This document shows positions 23,501 through 35,000 of a DNA stretch of 64,000 nucleotides, one piece after another. A program made the position numbers and the translations under genes. This DNA comes from Siphonodentalium dalli (Eukaryota; Mollusca; Scaphopoda; Gadilida; Siphonodentaliidae). The DNA is taken from NCBI GenBank assembly GCA_032622095.1, contig CP136069.1:184875122-184939121 (forward strand), given 5' to 3'. The notes beneath the pieces were generated by a model. The model was not told the DNA's origin. It saw only the letters and a program-made list of their open reading frames with translations, and ran no database searches. The stretch's first letter is position 1. Each line of letters opens with the position of its first letter.

Positions 23501-25827
23501 TATGGTGAATCAGTGTGGAGTGTTTATGATGAATCAGAGTGGACTGTTTATGATGAATCAGAGTGGACTGTTTATGATGAATCAGAGTGGAGTGTTTATT
23601 ATGAATCAGAGTGGGGTGTTTATGATGAATCAGAGTGGAGTGTTTATGATGAATCAGAGTGGAGTGTTTATGATGAATCGCAGTGGACTGTTTATGATGA
23701 ATCAGTGTGGTGTGTTTATGATGAATTAGTGTGGTGAGTTTATGATGAATCAGCGCGGTGTGTTTATGATGAATCAGAGTGGAGTGTTTATGATGAATCA
23801 GAGTGGAGTGTTTATGATGAATCAGAGTGGAGTGTTTATGATGAATAAGTGTGGAGTGTTTATGATGAATCAGTGTGGTGTGTTTATGATGAATCAGTGT
23901 GGAGTGTTTATGATGAATCAGAGTGGACTGTTAATGATGAATCAGTGTGGACTGTTAATGATGAATCAGTGTGGAGTGTTTATGATGAATCAGAGTGGAG
24001 TGTTTATGATGAATCAGTGTGGTGTGTTTATGATGAATCAGTGTGGTGTGTTGATGATGAATCAGTGTGGAGTGTTATGATGAATCAGTGTGGAGTGTTT
24101 ATGATGAATCAGAGTGGAGTGTTTATGATGAATCAGTGTGGTGTGGTTATGATGAATCAGAGTGGAGTGTTTATGGTGAATCAATGTGGAGTGTTTATGA
24201 TGAATCAGTGTGGTGTGTTTATGGTGAATCAGTGTGGTGTGTTTATGATGAATCAGGGTGGTGTGTTCGTGGTGAATCAGTGTGGAGTGTTTAAGATGAA
24301 TCAGTGTGGAGTGTTTATGATGAATCAGTGGGGTGTGTTTATGATGAATCAGAGTGGCGTGTTTATGATGAATCAGTGTGGTGTGTTTATGATGAATCAG
24401 AGTGGTGTGTTTATTATGAATCAGTGTGGTGTGTTTATGATGAATCAGTGTGGTGTGTTTATGATGAATCAGTGTGGTGTGTTTATGGTGGATCAGTGTG
24501 GAGTGTTTAAGATGAATCAGTGTGGAGTGTTTATGATGAATCAGTGTGGTGTGTTTATGATGAATCAGAGTGGTGTGTTTATGATGAATCAGTGTGGTGT
24601 GTTTATGATGAATCAGTGTGGTGTGTTTATGATGAATCAGTGTGGTGTGTTTATGGTGAATCAGTGTGGAGTGTTTATGATGAATCAGTGTGGACTGTTT
24701 ATGATGAATCAGTGTGGTATGTTAATGATGAATCAGTGTGGAGTGTTTATGATGAATCAGTGTGGTGTGTTTATGATGAATCAGTGTGGTGTGTTTATGA
24801 TGAAACAGTGTGGAGTGTTTATGATGAATCAATGTGGTGTGTTTATGATGAATCAGTGTGGAGTGTTTATGATGAATCAGTGTGGTGTGTTTATGATGAA
24901 TCAGTGTGGATTGTTTATGATGAATCAGTGTGGTGTGTTTATGATGAATCAGTGTGGTGTGTTTATGATGAATCAGTGTGGAGTGTTTATTACTGCCACA
25001 AGATGAATCAGTGTGGAGTGTTTATGACTGCCATAAGATGAATCAGTGTGGAGTGTTTATGATGAATCAGAGTGGTGTGTTTATGATGAATCAGTGTGGT
25101 GTATTTATGATGAATCAGTGTGGTGTGTTTATGATGAATCAGTGTGGTGTGTTTATGGTGAATCAGTGTGGAGTGTTTAAGATGAATCAGTGTGGAGTTT
25201 TTATGATGAATCAGTGTGGTGTGTTTATGATGAATCAGTGTGGTGTGTTTATGATGAATCAGTGTGGTGTGTTTATGATGAATCAGTGTGGAGTGTTTAT
25301 GATGAATCAGTGTGGACTGTTTATGATGAATCAGTGTGGTATGTTAATGATGAATCAGTGTGGAGTGTTTATGATGAATCAGTGTGGTGTGTTTATGATG
25401 AATCAGCGTGGTGTGTTTATGATGAATCGGTGTGGAGTGTTTATGATGAATCAGTGTGGTGTGTTTATGATGAATCGGTGTGGAGTGTTTATGATGAATC
25501 AGTGTGGAGTGTTTATGATGAATCAGTGTGGAGTGTTTATGATGAATCAGTGTGGTGTGTTTATGATGAATCAGTGTGGTGTGTTTATGATGAATCAGTG
25601 TGGAGTGTTTATTACTGACACAAGATGAATCAGAGTGGAGTGTTTATGACTGGCATAAGATGAATCAGTGTGGAGTGTTTATGATGAATCAGTGTGGTGT
25701 GTTTATGATGGATAAGTGTGGTGTGTTTACGATGAATCAGTGTGGTGTGTTTATGATGAATCATTGTGGAGTGTTTTGATGAATCAGTGTGGAGTGTTTA
25801 TGATGAATCAGTGTGGAGTGTTTATGC
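20509..25827. repeat. 5.3-kb minisatellite, 24-bp unit (~220 copies)
   Basis: The unit core is ATGAATCAGTGTGG followed by (T/A)GTGTTTATG, 24 bp per step. As 24 is a multiple of three, two forward frames (repeating MMNQCGVF and VYDESVWS) and one reverse frame (LIHHKHTT) stay open for up to 385 codons. Common variants change CAGTGT to CAGAGT or CAGCGC. An 11-bp frame-shifting insert (ACTGTCATAAG or variants) occurs near 20611, 20787, 20897 and 21169, and again near 24991, 25028, 25616 and 25651. It is absent from the middle. Higher-order repeats are visible, for example the block ending GTGTTTAAGATGAATCAG recurs near 21627, 22683, 22900, 23069, 23380, 24289, 24506 and 25177. The frame-breaking inserts and the open frames on both strands argue against a coding role. 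Confidence 0.97.
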
Positions 25828-25958
25828 CTGCCAGATTATTGCACACGTCTGTTGATTTTATGTTATTTTGGTCATTCACTCGATAAAATATTAGCTCTGC
25901 AAATGGCTAGTAAAAACTAAACTATGCAATTGAAAATGTTTGATTTATTTTCTCGCAG

Positions 25959-26207
25959 ACAGTCGTGATTTCAGAGAGTAGATTTCGAAGATTGCCCCTG
26001 TCTTCCTGCAAACGAAGACCACGGCCTTGTTGGCTAACCGCAATCTTATGTACTTACGGTCAGTTAACGCAGGATAATAGAGAATACATTGTGATTCCCG
26101 ATGAAGTGTGCCCTTGTCTTATACTGGAAACGTCCGAAACGGATACCACAGTATTGTTGTTATCCCACGACACTGCATACTCGTCGTCACACATGTCGCC
26201 GATAAAG
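25959..26207 (+). CDS. candidate internal exon of unknown gene
   Basis: The stretch is bounded by a good acceptor (pyrimidine-rich tract, TCTCGCAG, ending 25958) and a good donor (AAAG then GTAGGT at 26208). It is 249 bp, exactly 83 codons, open in phase 0 across its length. The translation has several Cys and a polar C-terminal half (SETDTTVLLLSHDTAY) and no recognised domain. The same frame stays open past the donor to 26309, so it could equally be an unspliced fossil frame. No partner exon was found within the window in a matching phase. Confidence 0.3.
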
Positions 26208-26309
26208 GTAGGTAAACACAGAAGATTCTCACGGTTAAGTGGTCCTGCTAATAATGATGTGATGCTGGTGGATCCTACTGAATTGATATTATGCCCTAAC
26301 ATTTTATAA

Positions 26310-26610
26310 AGTTGTGAATTTTTCCGTGTTTGGCTAATCCGAGCGATTTGTGGAAAGGCGAGTGTCTGAATGAAACGTTCAAGAACATATTTATTTAAAA
26401 GAATTTATAAAATGGCGGCGCTGATGTTTATAACACGATATAAATAGATATCCCCACGAGCGTCTCTTTGCAATACTAACACAGTCATTATTAAAATATT
26501 TTACAATATACATTTCTTTAATGAATTGTACATAAAATGGTTGTTCCTCGATTAATCCAAATGAGCACAAACCGCGAAAATGAAAACCTGATAAGATTTA
26601 CGTCATCAGT
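26310..26610. other. unassigned DNA
   Basis: No gene or repeat seen. AAAATGGCGGCGCTGATG at about 26410 resembles the ATGGCGG cores at 2.1-3.2 kb but stands alone. Confidence 0.35.
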
Positions 26611-26708
26611 TATTTAGTCGGAAATATGGCTTGTTGTCGTTCACCGGAAAGCTCTCAGTGAGATATTTCCGATGAATGGCAACAAGCCATTTTTCCGACT
26701 AAATCCTG
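26611..26708. mobile_element. fold-back MITE
   Basis: TTTAGTCGGAAATATGGCTT near 26613 pairs with AAGCCATTTTTCCGACTAAA near 26684-26703. The inner bases (TTGTTGTCGTTCA and TGAATGGCAACAA) also pair. The arms are ~36 bp around a ~24-bp loop. Confidence 0.75.
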
Positions 26709-27150
26709 AAAAGTTACCCATAATTCTGCTGTGATTAAGCAGTCGATTATTTAAGGCATTACTGTAAGTTAATATACAGTAACAGAGTTATACTGCTGGC
26801 CTAACATGATAATGTGCTGGATGCTAAGTTCGAGTCACACAATAGTATTAGATGCATATGCGTGCTCAGATGCAAATAAGTGCGTTGCCATCATATATTG
26901 CGTATATAAATACAGAATTACATGTATACTGTAAATAGCGCAAGAATAATATGTTATGATATTTATACGCAGGTCGACGCTTGACTTTGAACAGAGTCGT
27001 ATATGCTTATATTTGCTTTTCCAGCACGTGTAGCGACACCATACAAAGCTCTCTATGTATATGGACCGGGTCAATGGACGTGATGTTGTTCTCAGCCAAA
27101 AACATTAGTGACCCGCCATATCAAATCCAGTCGTAAGTCGGGATTTTTTT
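26709..27150. other. unassigned DNA
   Basis: Short minus-strand frames (26835-27074) have no domain. Nothing to report. Confidence 0.35.
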
Positions 27151-27152
27151 TA

Positions 27153-27754
27153 CCCTGTGCCAATGCATTCTCTTATATATGCGAGTCGACCATAGGTCGC
27201 CTCGCATATATAAGAGAATGCATTGGCCCAACAATTTTTAACAATTTTATAATTTTACCCACACAGAGCCCCAGACAAACATGAGCATATAGTTGGGGAG
27301 CCCGCATATGTTCTATTTACACTTTTGCGTACAAAAGGTTTGACCCCCTAAAGTTGGTACCAATAATGGAACATTCTGAAAACCAATTTCTTAAGTTGCG
27401 CATTCTTGGGGTTTAGGGGCCGCTGAACCCCAAAAAGTGCCAAAAATCACTTCTATTTACACTTCCGCGTACATCAATGAATTTTGGTTTGATGATACTC
27501 CTAAATGTACTGATTAAGAAAACACAACTTAAGGAAGGGATTTTCCTGGGGTTTTCAGATAAGAAAGGGGGTCCCATGCTGAACCCCAAAACGTGATTTT
27601 TCACTTTTGTTTACACTTTCGCGTACATCCATAATTTTTGGTCTCAATGTACTTTGATATATACTAATTATAAAAACACAACTTAAGAAGCAACTTTTCC
27701 TGGGGTTCGACCTATGGTCGACTCGCATATATTAGAGAATGCATTGGCACAGGG
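27153..27754. mobile_element. 602-bp non-autonomous element with 44-bp inverted repeats
   Basis: The left end (27153-27196) starts CCCTGTGCCAATGCATTCTC and the right end (27711-27754) is its inverse with one mismatch in 44. A further inverse copy of the left arm (27198-27228) follows immediately, so the left end is also a hairpin. Inside are three copies of a ~150-bp unit containing TTTACACTTT(T/C)GCGTAC (about 27317, 27452 and 27608) next to a CTGAACCCC(AAAA) motif. There is no transposase. A clear target-site duplication was not found. A partial relative is at 47743. Confidence 0.85.
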
Positions 27755-28933
27755 CCGTTCTGTTGGGTAAAGGGTTAATACCCGATTGATTGAGTCGTGA
27801 TAACTCAGCACCCTTTTTACTTTACTTTAAACATATTTTAATGTATCTTGAAAGATAATATACATACGGATCGGGGCACAAGTTACAAAACTTACAATTT
27901 GTCCATCTCCTGATACTATCAAGGAACATCCATAAAGAAACATAGCAGATATAGCACAAAGTGTTTATAAATAGTAGTGCAGAGTGTGTGTGCTGTGGAT
28001 GTCGGGTTTTCATCTGTATTCCAATCTCTGTTACGAAGAAAAACCTAGAATTCAGTGAGTTTGAATATGAATGTCGAGATTAACCATGATATTATATATG
28101 GGTTTGTTCAAAACGCTTTGTTTTAACTATGAAAGATTGAGTAGTGCGAAAAAGAGTAGTGTAACTCAGCACCGTTCTTAATGCATTGCAAGACCAAAGA
28201 GGACCATGAGATAACCACACCCGTAGTTATAGTTCATCGTCAACTACAGCTCACAAACAATCTACATTTATGTTGATAAGCGAACAATTGACGAACTTGT
28301 ATGCCATAAAATTAATCAATATTTATTTTCTCTGCTATAGCCATTAATATGTATAATTGAATTCAATATGTTATTTTGAATCAACATTGGAATTAAGTAA
28401 TACGCGGTAGAATAATCAAATGACTGTGTTCCTTGTCGAATGTCGCACGCATCTAGTAGGTGCAAACAAAGTACATATGAATTATATAAACCCGTTTGAT
28501 TAATTCAATTGCGTCACGTTCGTGTGACTTTCCACCATTACTAATATAAACGAAAGCCGCTAATGTCATATAACCAGGATCCAAAAAAGTAAGATTCGTT
28601 TCAGGCGGAACTGGCTTTTGTGAAACTTGAATTATCATGAAGTTAATCGAATTTGCTACCCAACCCATGGCTACGTGGCAGTTAAGCAGTTCGATGTATA
28701 TCATAATATAATGCAAGTCATATCATGTGAGATATCTTCTTTTGTCGACAAGTAAACATTTCAGGTGGGAATGGCGTCATCTATATATCTTTTGATCATC
28801 ATCACGATCATTACAGTTGGTACCCCAGGCAATATCCTGTATGTGTTTTTGTTGAATATATTTTAATTCACGTCACTATACAAATGGCATAATAACTAAT
28901 AGGAGCGAATATAAAAAAATATATAATACACCT
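27755..28933. other. upstream region of the EGF-like gene
   Basis: This is AT-rich DNA without a supported gene. An ATG at 28771 opens a short hydrophobic frame (MASSIYLLIIITIITVG) with a GTATGT 33 bases before its stop, but no compatible downstream exon was found. A minus frame 28453-28716 has no domain. Confidence 0.4.
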
Positions 28934-28970
28934 TATATATATAAATCCCCGTGGGATTACAAGTCAGTTG
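28934..28970 (+). promoter_or_regulatory. core promoter: TATA box and initiator
   Basis: TATATATATAAA-type TATA box at 28934-28944. A TCAGTTG initiator lies at 28964-28970, which puts the likely start A at 28966, about 30 bp from the TATA box as in classical metazoan promoters. It sits 113 bp upstream of the ATG of the EGF-like gene. Confidence 0.7.
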
Positions 28971-29099
28971 TATCATCATCCACCACAGAACTCACGCCGA
29001 TTTCTGCACCGAAAGTCTACACCCAGCAACCTATTCATCTCAGTAACAGCTACATATTATTTGAGACTCACCTACAATATGATTCTTATCCATATTTCG
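28966..29099 (+). CDS. EGF-like gene exon 1 (5' UTR + codons 1-7)
   Basis: The 5' UTR runs from the initiator to 29078. The ATG at 29079 gives seven codons, MILIHIS, before the donor TTTCG/GTATGT at 29100. The exon ends on a codon boundary (phase 0) and matches the phase-0 start of exon 2. Joining the two yields an uninterrupted hydrophobic signal peptide, which is the reason for choosing this ATG. Confidence 0.75.
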
Positions 29100-32000
29100 G
29101 TATGTATTTCTTTAAAATTGTATATAATATAAAGAGTACGACATGTGTTGAACGTGTACAATTATATGATAATAAAGAAACTACATTGAAGTAATGTAAT
29201 GGTGGCCGTGCAACATATCAGGAAAAAAACCGAAAGTTAAAAACCGTATTCTAGTTAAATACACCTAATATATAGTGAACGATTTCTTGGGGTTCGAGAT
29301 AGGAAATATTCACATAGCTATCTTACACGCGCTGTATTTTCTAATATCCACGTTACTGCTGTTTCAAATCACCATAAATTAAATATTGTGTCAACTAAGA
29401 CAATAGCGACCAACAGTAACACTTCATGCTCCAAGTCAATAAAAAGATATGAATTCGTGATGCTAATGAACATTGAGATATGCATGCCTCCATCAGATTA
29501 AACACGGGAACTTTCAAATAAATCCACATGCAAATGTATAGTTGCATTAAAATTAATATAAACGATTATAGGCATGGACACATTTGATAAAAGGATTATT
29601 GTGAAGATTCTGCAATGAGCTGTTCTTTATGATTTTATGTATGTAGATGTGTAACATCAGGACACAATCACGCAAAGTGACAGATATTTTGAATTAATTA
29701 AACCACCCCGAATAAACAGAGGCTGCATAGGTTCCGCTGTACAGAACGCTGATCTTCAGAACCCACATAAGGGTGGATACACACATGGATGTAATCTCTG
29801 TAATTATAGGGTGGATACACACATAAATATTTTGGTCCATCGAAATAAATTGGCTATGTTTTTCCAGATATATCTGAATATACTGACGCTAAAATAGTTA
29901 TTTTTAACCCAACGATAGTGTTAATAAATCCCCTAACATTAGTAGATTTGACCCAACAATTCAGTAATTATTCACCAAAATGTTCGGGTACGAAAAATCG
30001 TCGAACGCAGTAGGGAAATTAATATTGTTAATATAATAATATTAAGTGTTACCCTGCGTTGAGTAAAAACAATGCCCAACATTGGGTAAAATTTATCCAA
30101 CGTTCGCGTTCACCAATTGTTGGGTAAACATTTTAGCCAACGCAATTTAGAGTGCAAGAACCTTGTGAAAGGGTTAAACGGAACTTGGGTTAAGGGTGGA
30201 TACACACATGCATGTAATCTCTGTAATTATCGTGTATTTGGCGTTTTACATGGATCATACAGACAATGTAATATGTGTCCACTGAAAACCAAATCATTGC
30301 CGACGTGTTGACCGCACTGAGTTCTAGTTCCAATTAAGTCGGATGCAGAGAAACCGCTATCTTGGACCCAGTCGCCAGGCCACTTAAAATAATTGTTCGT
30401 GGGATAACCCATATGGTGGACGTTCTATTTAAATAATTACCAGTCCTATCTTGATATTTATAGCAGTGGTGGATCAATATTTCCCCGACGCAGGGGGCTA
30501 TATATGATCCCCGACTTGGGGCCATATATGATCCCGAAAGCTACCAGGCGATGGTGGCTAACGCTGAGCTTTTTAAGTTAAACATATTAAATTGTACCTT
30601 CTTGCTCAGATTATTCCGACCGATACATTCAACTAAGTCCCTTAGCGATTTGAAGCTTTCGAGACCCCACGCAATCAATTCAATTCAATTCTTTATAATC
30701 TCCGTCCACTAATTGGTGGAACTGGAGGTAGACATTTATATATTACCATACATAATGTCAACAAAAGTTTAAAAATAATAGAGATAAATACACTAGGTAA
30801 ACTCACACAAAAAGATAACAAATTCGAGATAATAACATACTGAAATATAATTAAATACACACTTGGCTGGGAAAGCTGCACTGGGACCATGTTTATATAC
30901 GCAAAGGAGGGCATGCATTTGGATTCGATTTAAACCAAGTTAAATGGCTGTTTTTGTCACTATTTCCGATGCAAATCTGGCTAATTTCAACATGTTCGTT
31001 TTATTTCCGTCATTAAAAAGAAGTTTTAGTTTTTCATAAGTCGGATTACTTTGAAAGTATGTTTTCAGATAGGTTCCTCGGAAGGATGAAAGTTCGTTGC
31101 ATATGAATAGATAATGGTAATCGTTACCCGGTGTATCATCACCGCAAAGTTGGCAAGGTGAACAAGGAACATCTGAGTTTTTCCAACTGGAAACTTCAAT
31201 AGGGAGCCGATTATTTCTAGTTCTCAATTTGATCAGGTATAAACTGAATTTTGGCGGCAGTTCTAAAAGATATTTCTCTATGCCAAAAGATACTTTAATA
31301 ATTTTATATAGAGTATATTTTGAGCTCTGGACTAAAGTTTCGTTCCATGATTGCAAGTATTGGTCCGTTATACTGTTCAACATATCGAGCAAGGTATTCA
31401 CCATCAACAACCGACTGAGCATCCCATATATAGGTGAGACCACATTTATTGAGTATAAATTTTATTCTATTAAGCCAGGGGTTTTCAATCTCAGAACGAA
31501 TCGCAAAAGAGTACAACTATTGATATATAACACTCGACAGGTTATATGAATATCGGTTGACTAGTTTTGCCCATAATCGTATCATAGACGTTTCAATATG
31601 AATACATATCGGATAGCATCCACTTTCTCCATAAACCATACAACTAGGCGTATTCGTTTTCATTTTAAAGATTATTTTCAAAATTTGTAGTTGCACCCGT
31701 TCAAACCAATCAGTGTTCTCAAACCCAAACACATCACACCCATACAGCATTACTGGAAGGACCATTTTATTAAAGATGTCAATTTGGCAATCGAAAGCAA
31801 GATGATATTGTCTAATTTTCCTTATCACGCCAAACATAGACGAAATCGCTTTTTTCTCATTGTTGCGTCTTGCTCTGTAGAATGAGCCACTGTGAAAAAA
31901 GGTATCCCAAGATATTTGTATTCATTCACTACATCGATATTGGAATCGCCTAGGTTGAATTTCTGTTGTTTTATGTGTCGATGCGAGGAAGCAAAAATTA

Positions 32001-35000
32001 TCACTTTCGTTTTGGCAGTGTTAACGGTTAATCTCCAGTCTTCACAGTATTGATAAAATGCATTTAAAGCTTTATGTAGGCCATCCTTAAATTCAGCTAG
32101 CGGTACAGTATCATCAGCATATAGAAGTACAAAAATTCTTCGATAAAGCGCCACTGTGTTTTCTATGTCATTAGATATTTATTTTAGGCCGTCAATGTCC
32201 TTGCTTAAAAGGAAAGATTCAATGTCATTCAAAAATAGACAAAATAGCATCGGTGATAAGTTTTTCCTTGCCTAAGGCCGACATTACTTGGGCAATAGTC
32301 CGAGTGCAGCTCACCCACCTTAACTCGTGACTTAATACCCTGGTAAATATTATGAACAACATTTAAAAATTTACCATTAATTCCCTGCATCTGGAGCTTG
32401 AACCACAACCCGGCACGCCACACCGAATCAAATGCCTGTTTAAAATCTACAAATTCACAGAATAACTTTTTCTTCATATGGTTAGTAATGTTGATTAAAG
32501 CAGACAAAGTAAATATATACGCCAAACAAACATCATGGTCGAAAATGTTCTATATCAAGCCTGTATATGCCAGATGTGTCGCTTATGGTGTTCGTGCATT
32601 AATACAATGCCAGGTATCACACAGACTTGATTAATTTCCGCATCCGTAAGAGAAGATATGTTTTGGACTGGCCTTAAATGTCCTGGTACTCACTTGTCTG
32701 GCCTGTTAACAATGAACCGCTCGCGCACAGGTGATAAATGTTGTCAATTATTGTTTGCCATGTACAATACATGTATTTTACATACATAAATTACATGCAT
32801 GTATCAACCCTTAGGGTGGATACACACATGCATGTAATCTCTGTAAATATCGTGTATTTGGAGTTTTACATGGATCATATACACCGTGTAATATGTGTCC
32901 GCTGACAACCCAATCATTGCGACTGTGTTTGACCACAGTGAGTTAAACTCTGAACCGCTGAAGAGCCGTTGACTGGGACGAAGTCGTCAGGCCGCTTACA
33001 ATAATTATTCGCGCGATAACTCAAATGGTCGACGTTCTGTTTAAATATCGTCAGTCTTCTATTGATGTTAATACCAGTGATGGCCTCTTCCCCAACGCAG
33101 AGGGCTATGACCCCCAACATGCACGGGGAGCTATATTATCCCAGAAGCTACCGAATTCACCATTGCACATTTCCTCGACGGGGGGTGTGCATGCAGCACC
33201 CTGAGTCCTGACACCCTGCTTTATAAATATCGTAGTCTTGGCTGTCGTGTCTGTTTTCTACTAGTGATTAATCTAATATGCAGCAATTTATGCTATTCAT
33301 ATAATTATGAACATACTATACAGCTTTAAATTTGAATGCATGGTGTTGCTGTTTGTCTTCATTCGGCGAAAGGGTTGCCTAGCTACGAGTTCCCAACTAC
33401 GTCACCTTTCCTCTCTTGTGTTATACAGTTATACATGTATACGCAAAATTTACAACTATGGAATATTTAAGTAAAACATTATATAGTAATTCTTGCCCAG
33501 ATAATCCCGGCTGATACATTCAATTAACTCCCTTAGTTATTGGAAGCTTTCGAGAACCAGCCCCTCCCCCAATCATGGATTATGGTCGAAAATGTTATAA
33601 TTCAAGCTTGTGACAGGTAGGAGCTTGTTCAACATTTGGCTTGAGAAACATATATATAAATGGGGGGGGGGGGTGTCACTCTTTTTAATTTCAACGCTGT
33701 ACCTGCATTAGTTTTTGGCGCTATAATGAATATTTGCAATCCCAATTGAATTAATGTTATCACATGAGCTCGCTCTCAAATTATCAGAGAAATCTCAACA
33801 AGCCGGTATCATCCTATAAAAGAATTCTGCATATTTTATTTTTGTTTTGGATGACCCTGTTTCCAAGAAATGACAGAAACAAATCAAGTATAAAATCGAC
33901 CGGCTCTAATCCACTTTTCGAAATGAATTATAACTCGTGAAAAACAGCAACATATATCAGACAAGAATTACTCATTTCGGCATCCATGAAAGAAGACATG
34001 TTTATGACTGGCCTGAAATTTCTTGAAGGCAGTTTGTTTGATAATGGCTTATAACTACTCACTGGTGAAATTGACCTCTCGCGCGCAGGTGATTACTTTT
34101 GTCAATTATTGGTGTGGCCATGTAAAATACATGTATTTTACATACAGACATTACATGCATGTGTGTATCCACCCTTACTCGGACATACCGACATCTAATC
34201 ACTGAAAGTAAAAGTCATATAACCATAATTCCTTTGATTTTGGTGGCACATATAGTGCGAATAATATTATCTTGTTTGATTTTGGTGGCACATATAGTGC
34301 GAATAATATTATCATGTTTGATTTTGGTGGCACATATAGTGCGAATAATATTATCTTGTTTGATTTTGGTGGCACATATAGTGCGAATAATATTATCATG
34401 TTTGATTTTGGTGGCACATATAGTGCGAATAATATTATCATGTTTGATTTTGGTGGCACATATAGTGCGAATAATATTATCATGTTTGATTTTGGTGGCA
34501 CATATAGTGCGAATAATATTATCTTGTTTGATTTCGGTAGCACATATAGTGCGAATAATATTATCTTGTTTGATTTCGGTAGCACATATAGTGCGAATAA
34601 TATTATCTTGTTTGATTTCGGTAGCACATATAGTGCGAATAATATTATCTTGTTTGATTTCGGTTGCAGATATAATACGAATAGCATTATCAAGATGTAA
34701 CGTTGGGTACATCGTATATATAAGTTTAGATCATGCCATGAATCTTTACTCTGGCAAACGCCCGTACATATCATATTCCACCATTACAAAACCTGGGAAC
34801 TTTTTGTAAGTTTTGACAGGGAACCTTATAAAATTTAAAAAACAACACAGGGAATATATTTCTTTGTTATTATCTGTTTCTTAATAATGTACTTCGCTGT
34901 AAGTGAAGATCCCAACTAGAAACTTTACGATTTAAGTGACTTGGTGAGCGATTTTGCATTTGCTTTGCGTTTCATAAAATTATGGAATTTTTCCTGGGTA

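Larger units (their letters stand above)
30678..32532 (-). mobile_element. LINE, 5'-truncated, minus strand, AATTG-type tail
   Basis: The element starts (minus strand) within the RT at 32532 and ends with a tail reading AATTCAATTCAATT on the plus strand at about 30678-30692. Its coding remnants in order are 32229-32525, 31825-32154, 31517-31837 and 30940-31443. Its C-terminal motif and tail match the 3' ends at 19381-19911 and 50260-50745, so all three belong to one family. It is inserted inside a Harbinger-like element. Confidence 0.88.
30194..32810. mobile_element. Harbinger-like element, copy 1, split by a LINE
   Basis: The left half is 30194-30677 (starts GGGTGGATACACACATGCAT) and the right half is 32533-32810 (ends GCATGTATCAACCC). 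The two halves align colinearly with 32814-34174, and the LINE at 30678-32532 fills the gap. The element is bounded by TAA on the left and TTA on the right, fitting the 3-bp TWA target of PIF/Harbinger transposons. No transposase frame is present. Confidence 0.8.

Noticed and set aside
20542-25628. Long repetitive open frames (up to 385 codons) on both strands
   Set aside because: They follow from a 24-bp tandem unit. Frame-shifting inserts, in-frame TAG variants and simultaneous openness on both strands argue against real genes.
27151-27756. TA target-site duplication for the 602-bp element
   Set aside because: TA is present on the left but the right flank reads CC, so no duplication could be confirmed.
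28771-28863. ATG with hydrophobic MASSIYLLIIITIITVG, possible signal peptide exon
   Set aside because: Its donor would leave phase 2, which gives an immediate stop with exon 2 of the EGF-like gene; it also lies upstream of the TATA box. The ATG at 29079 fits perfectly.
34159-34809. Four long frames over the 42-bp repeat
   Set aside because: By-product of a repeat length divisible by three inside an intron.
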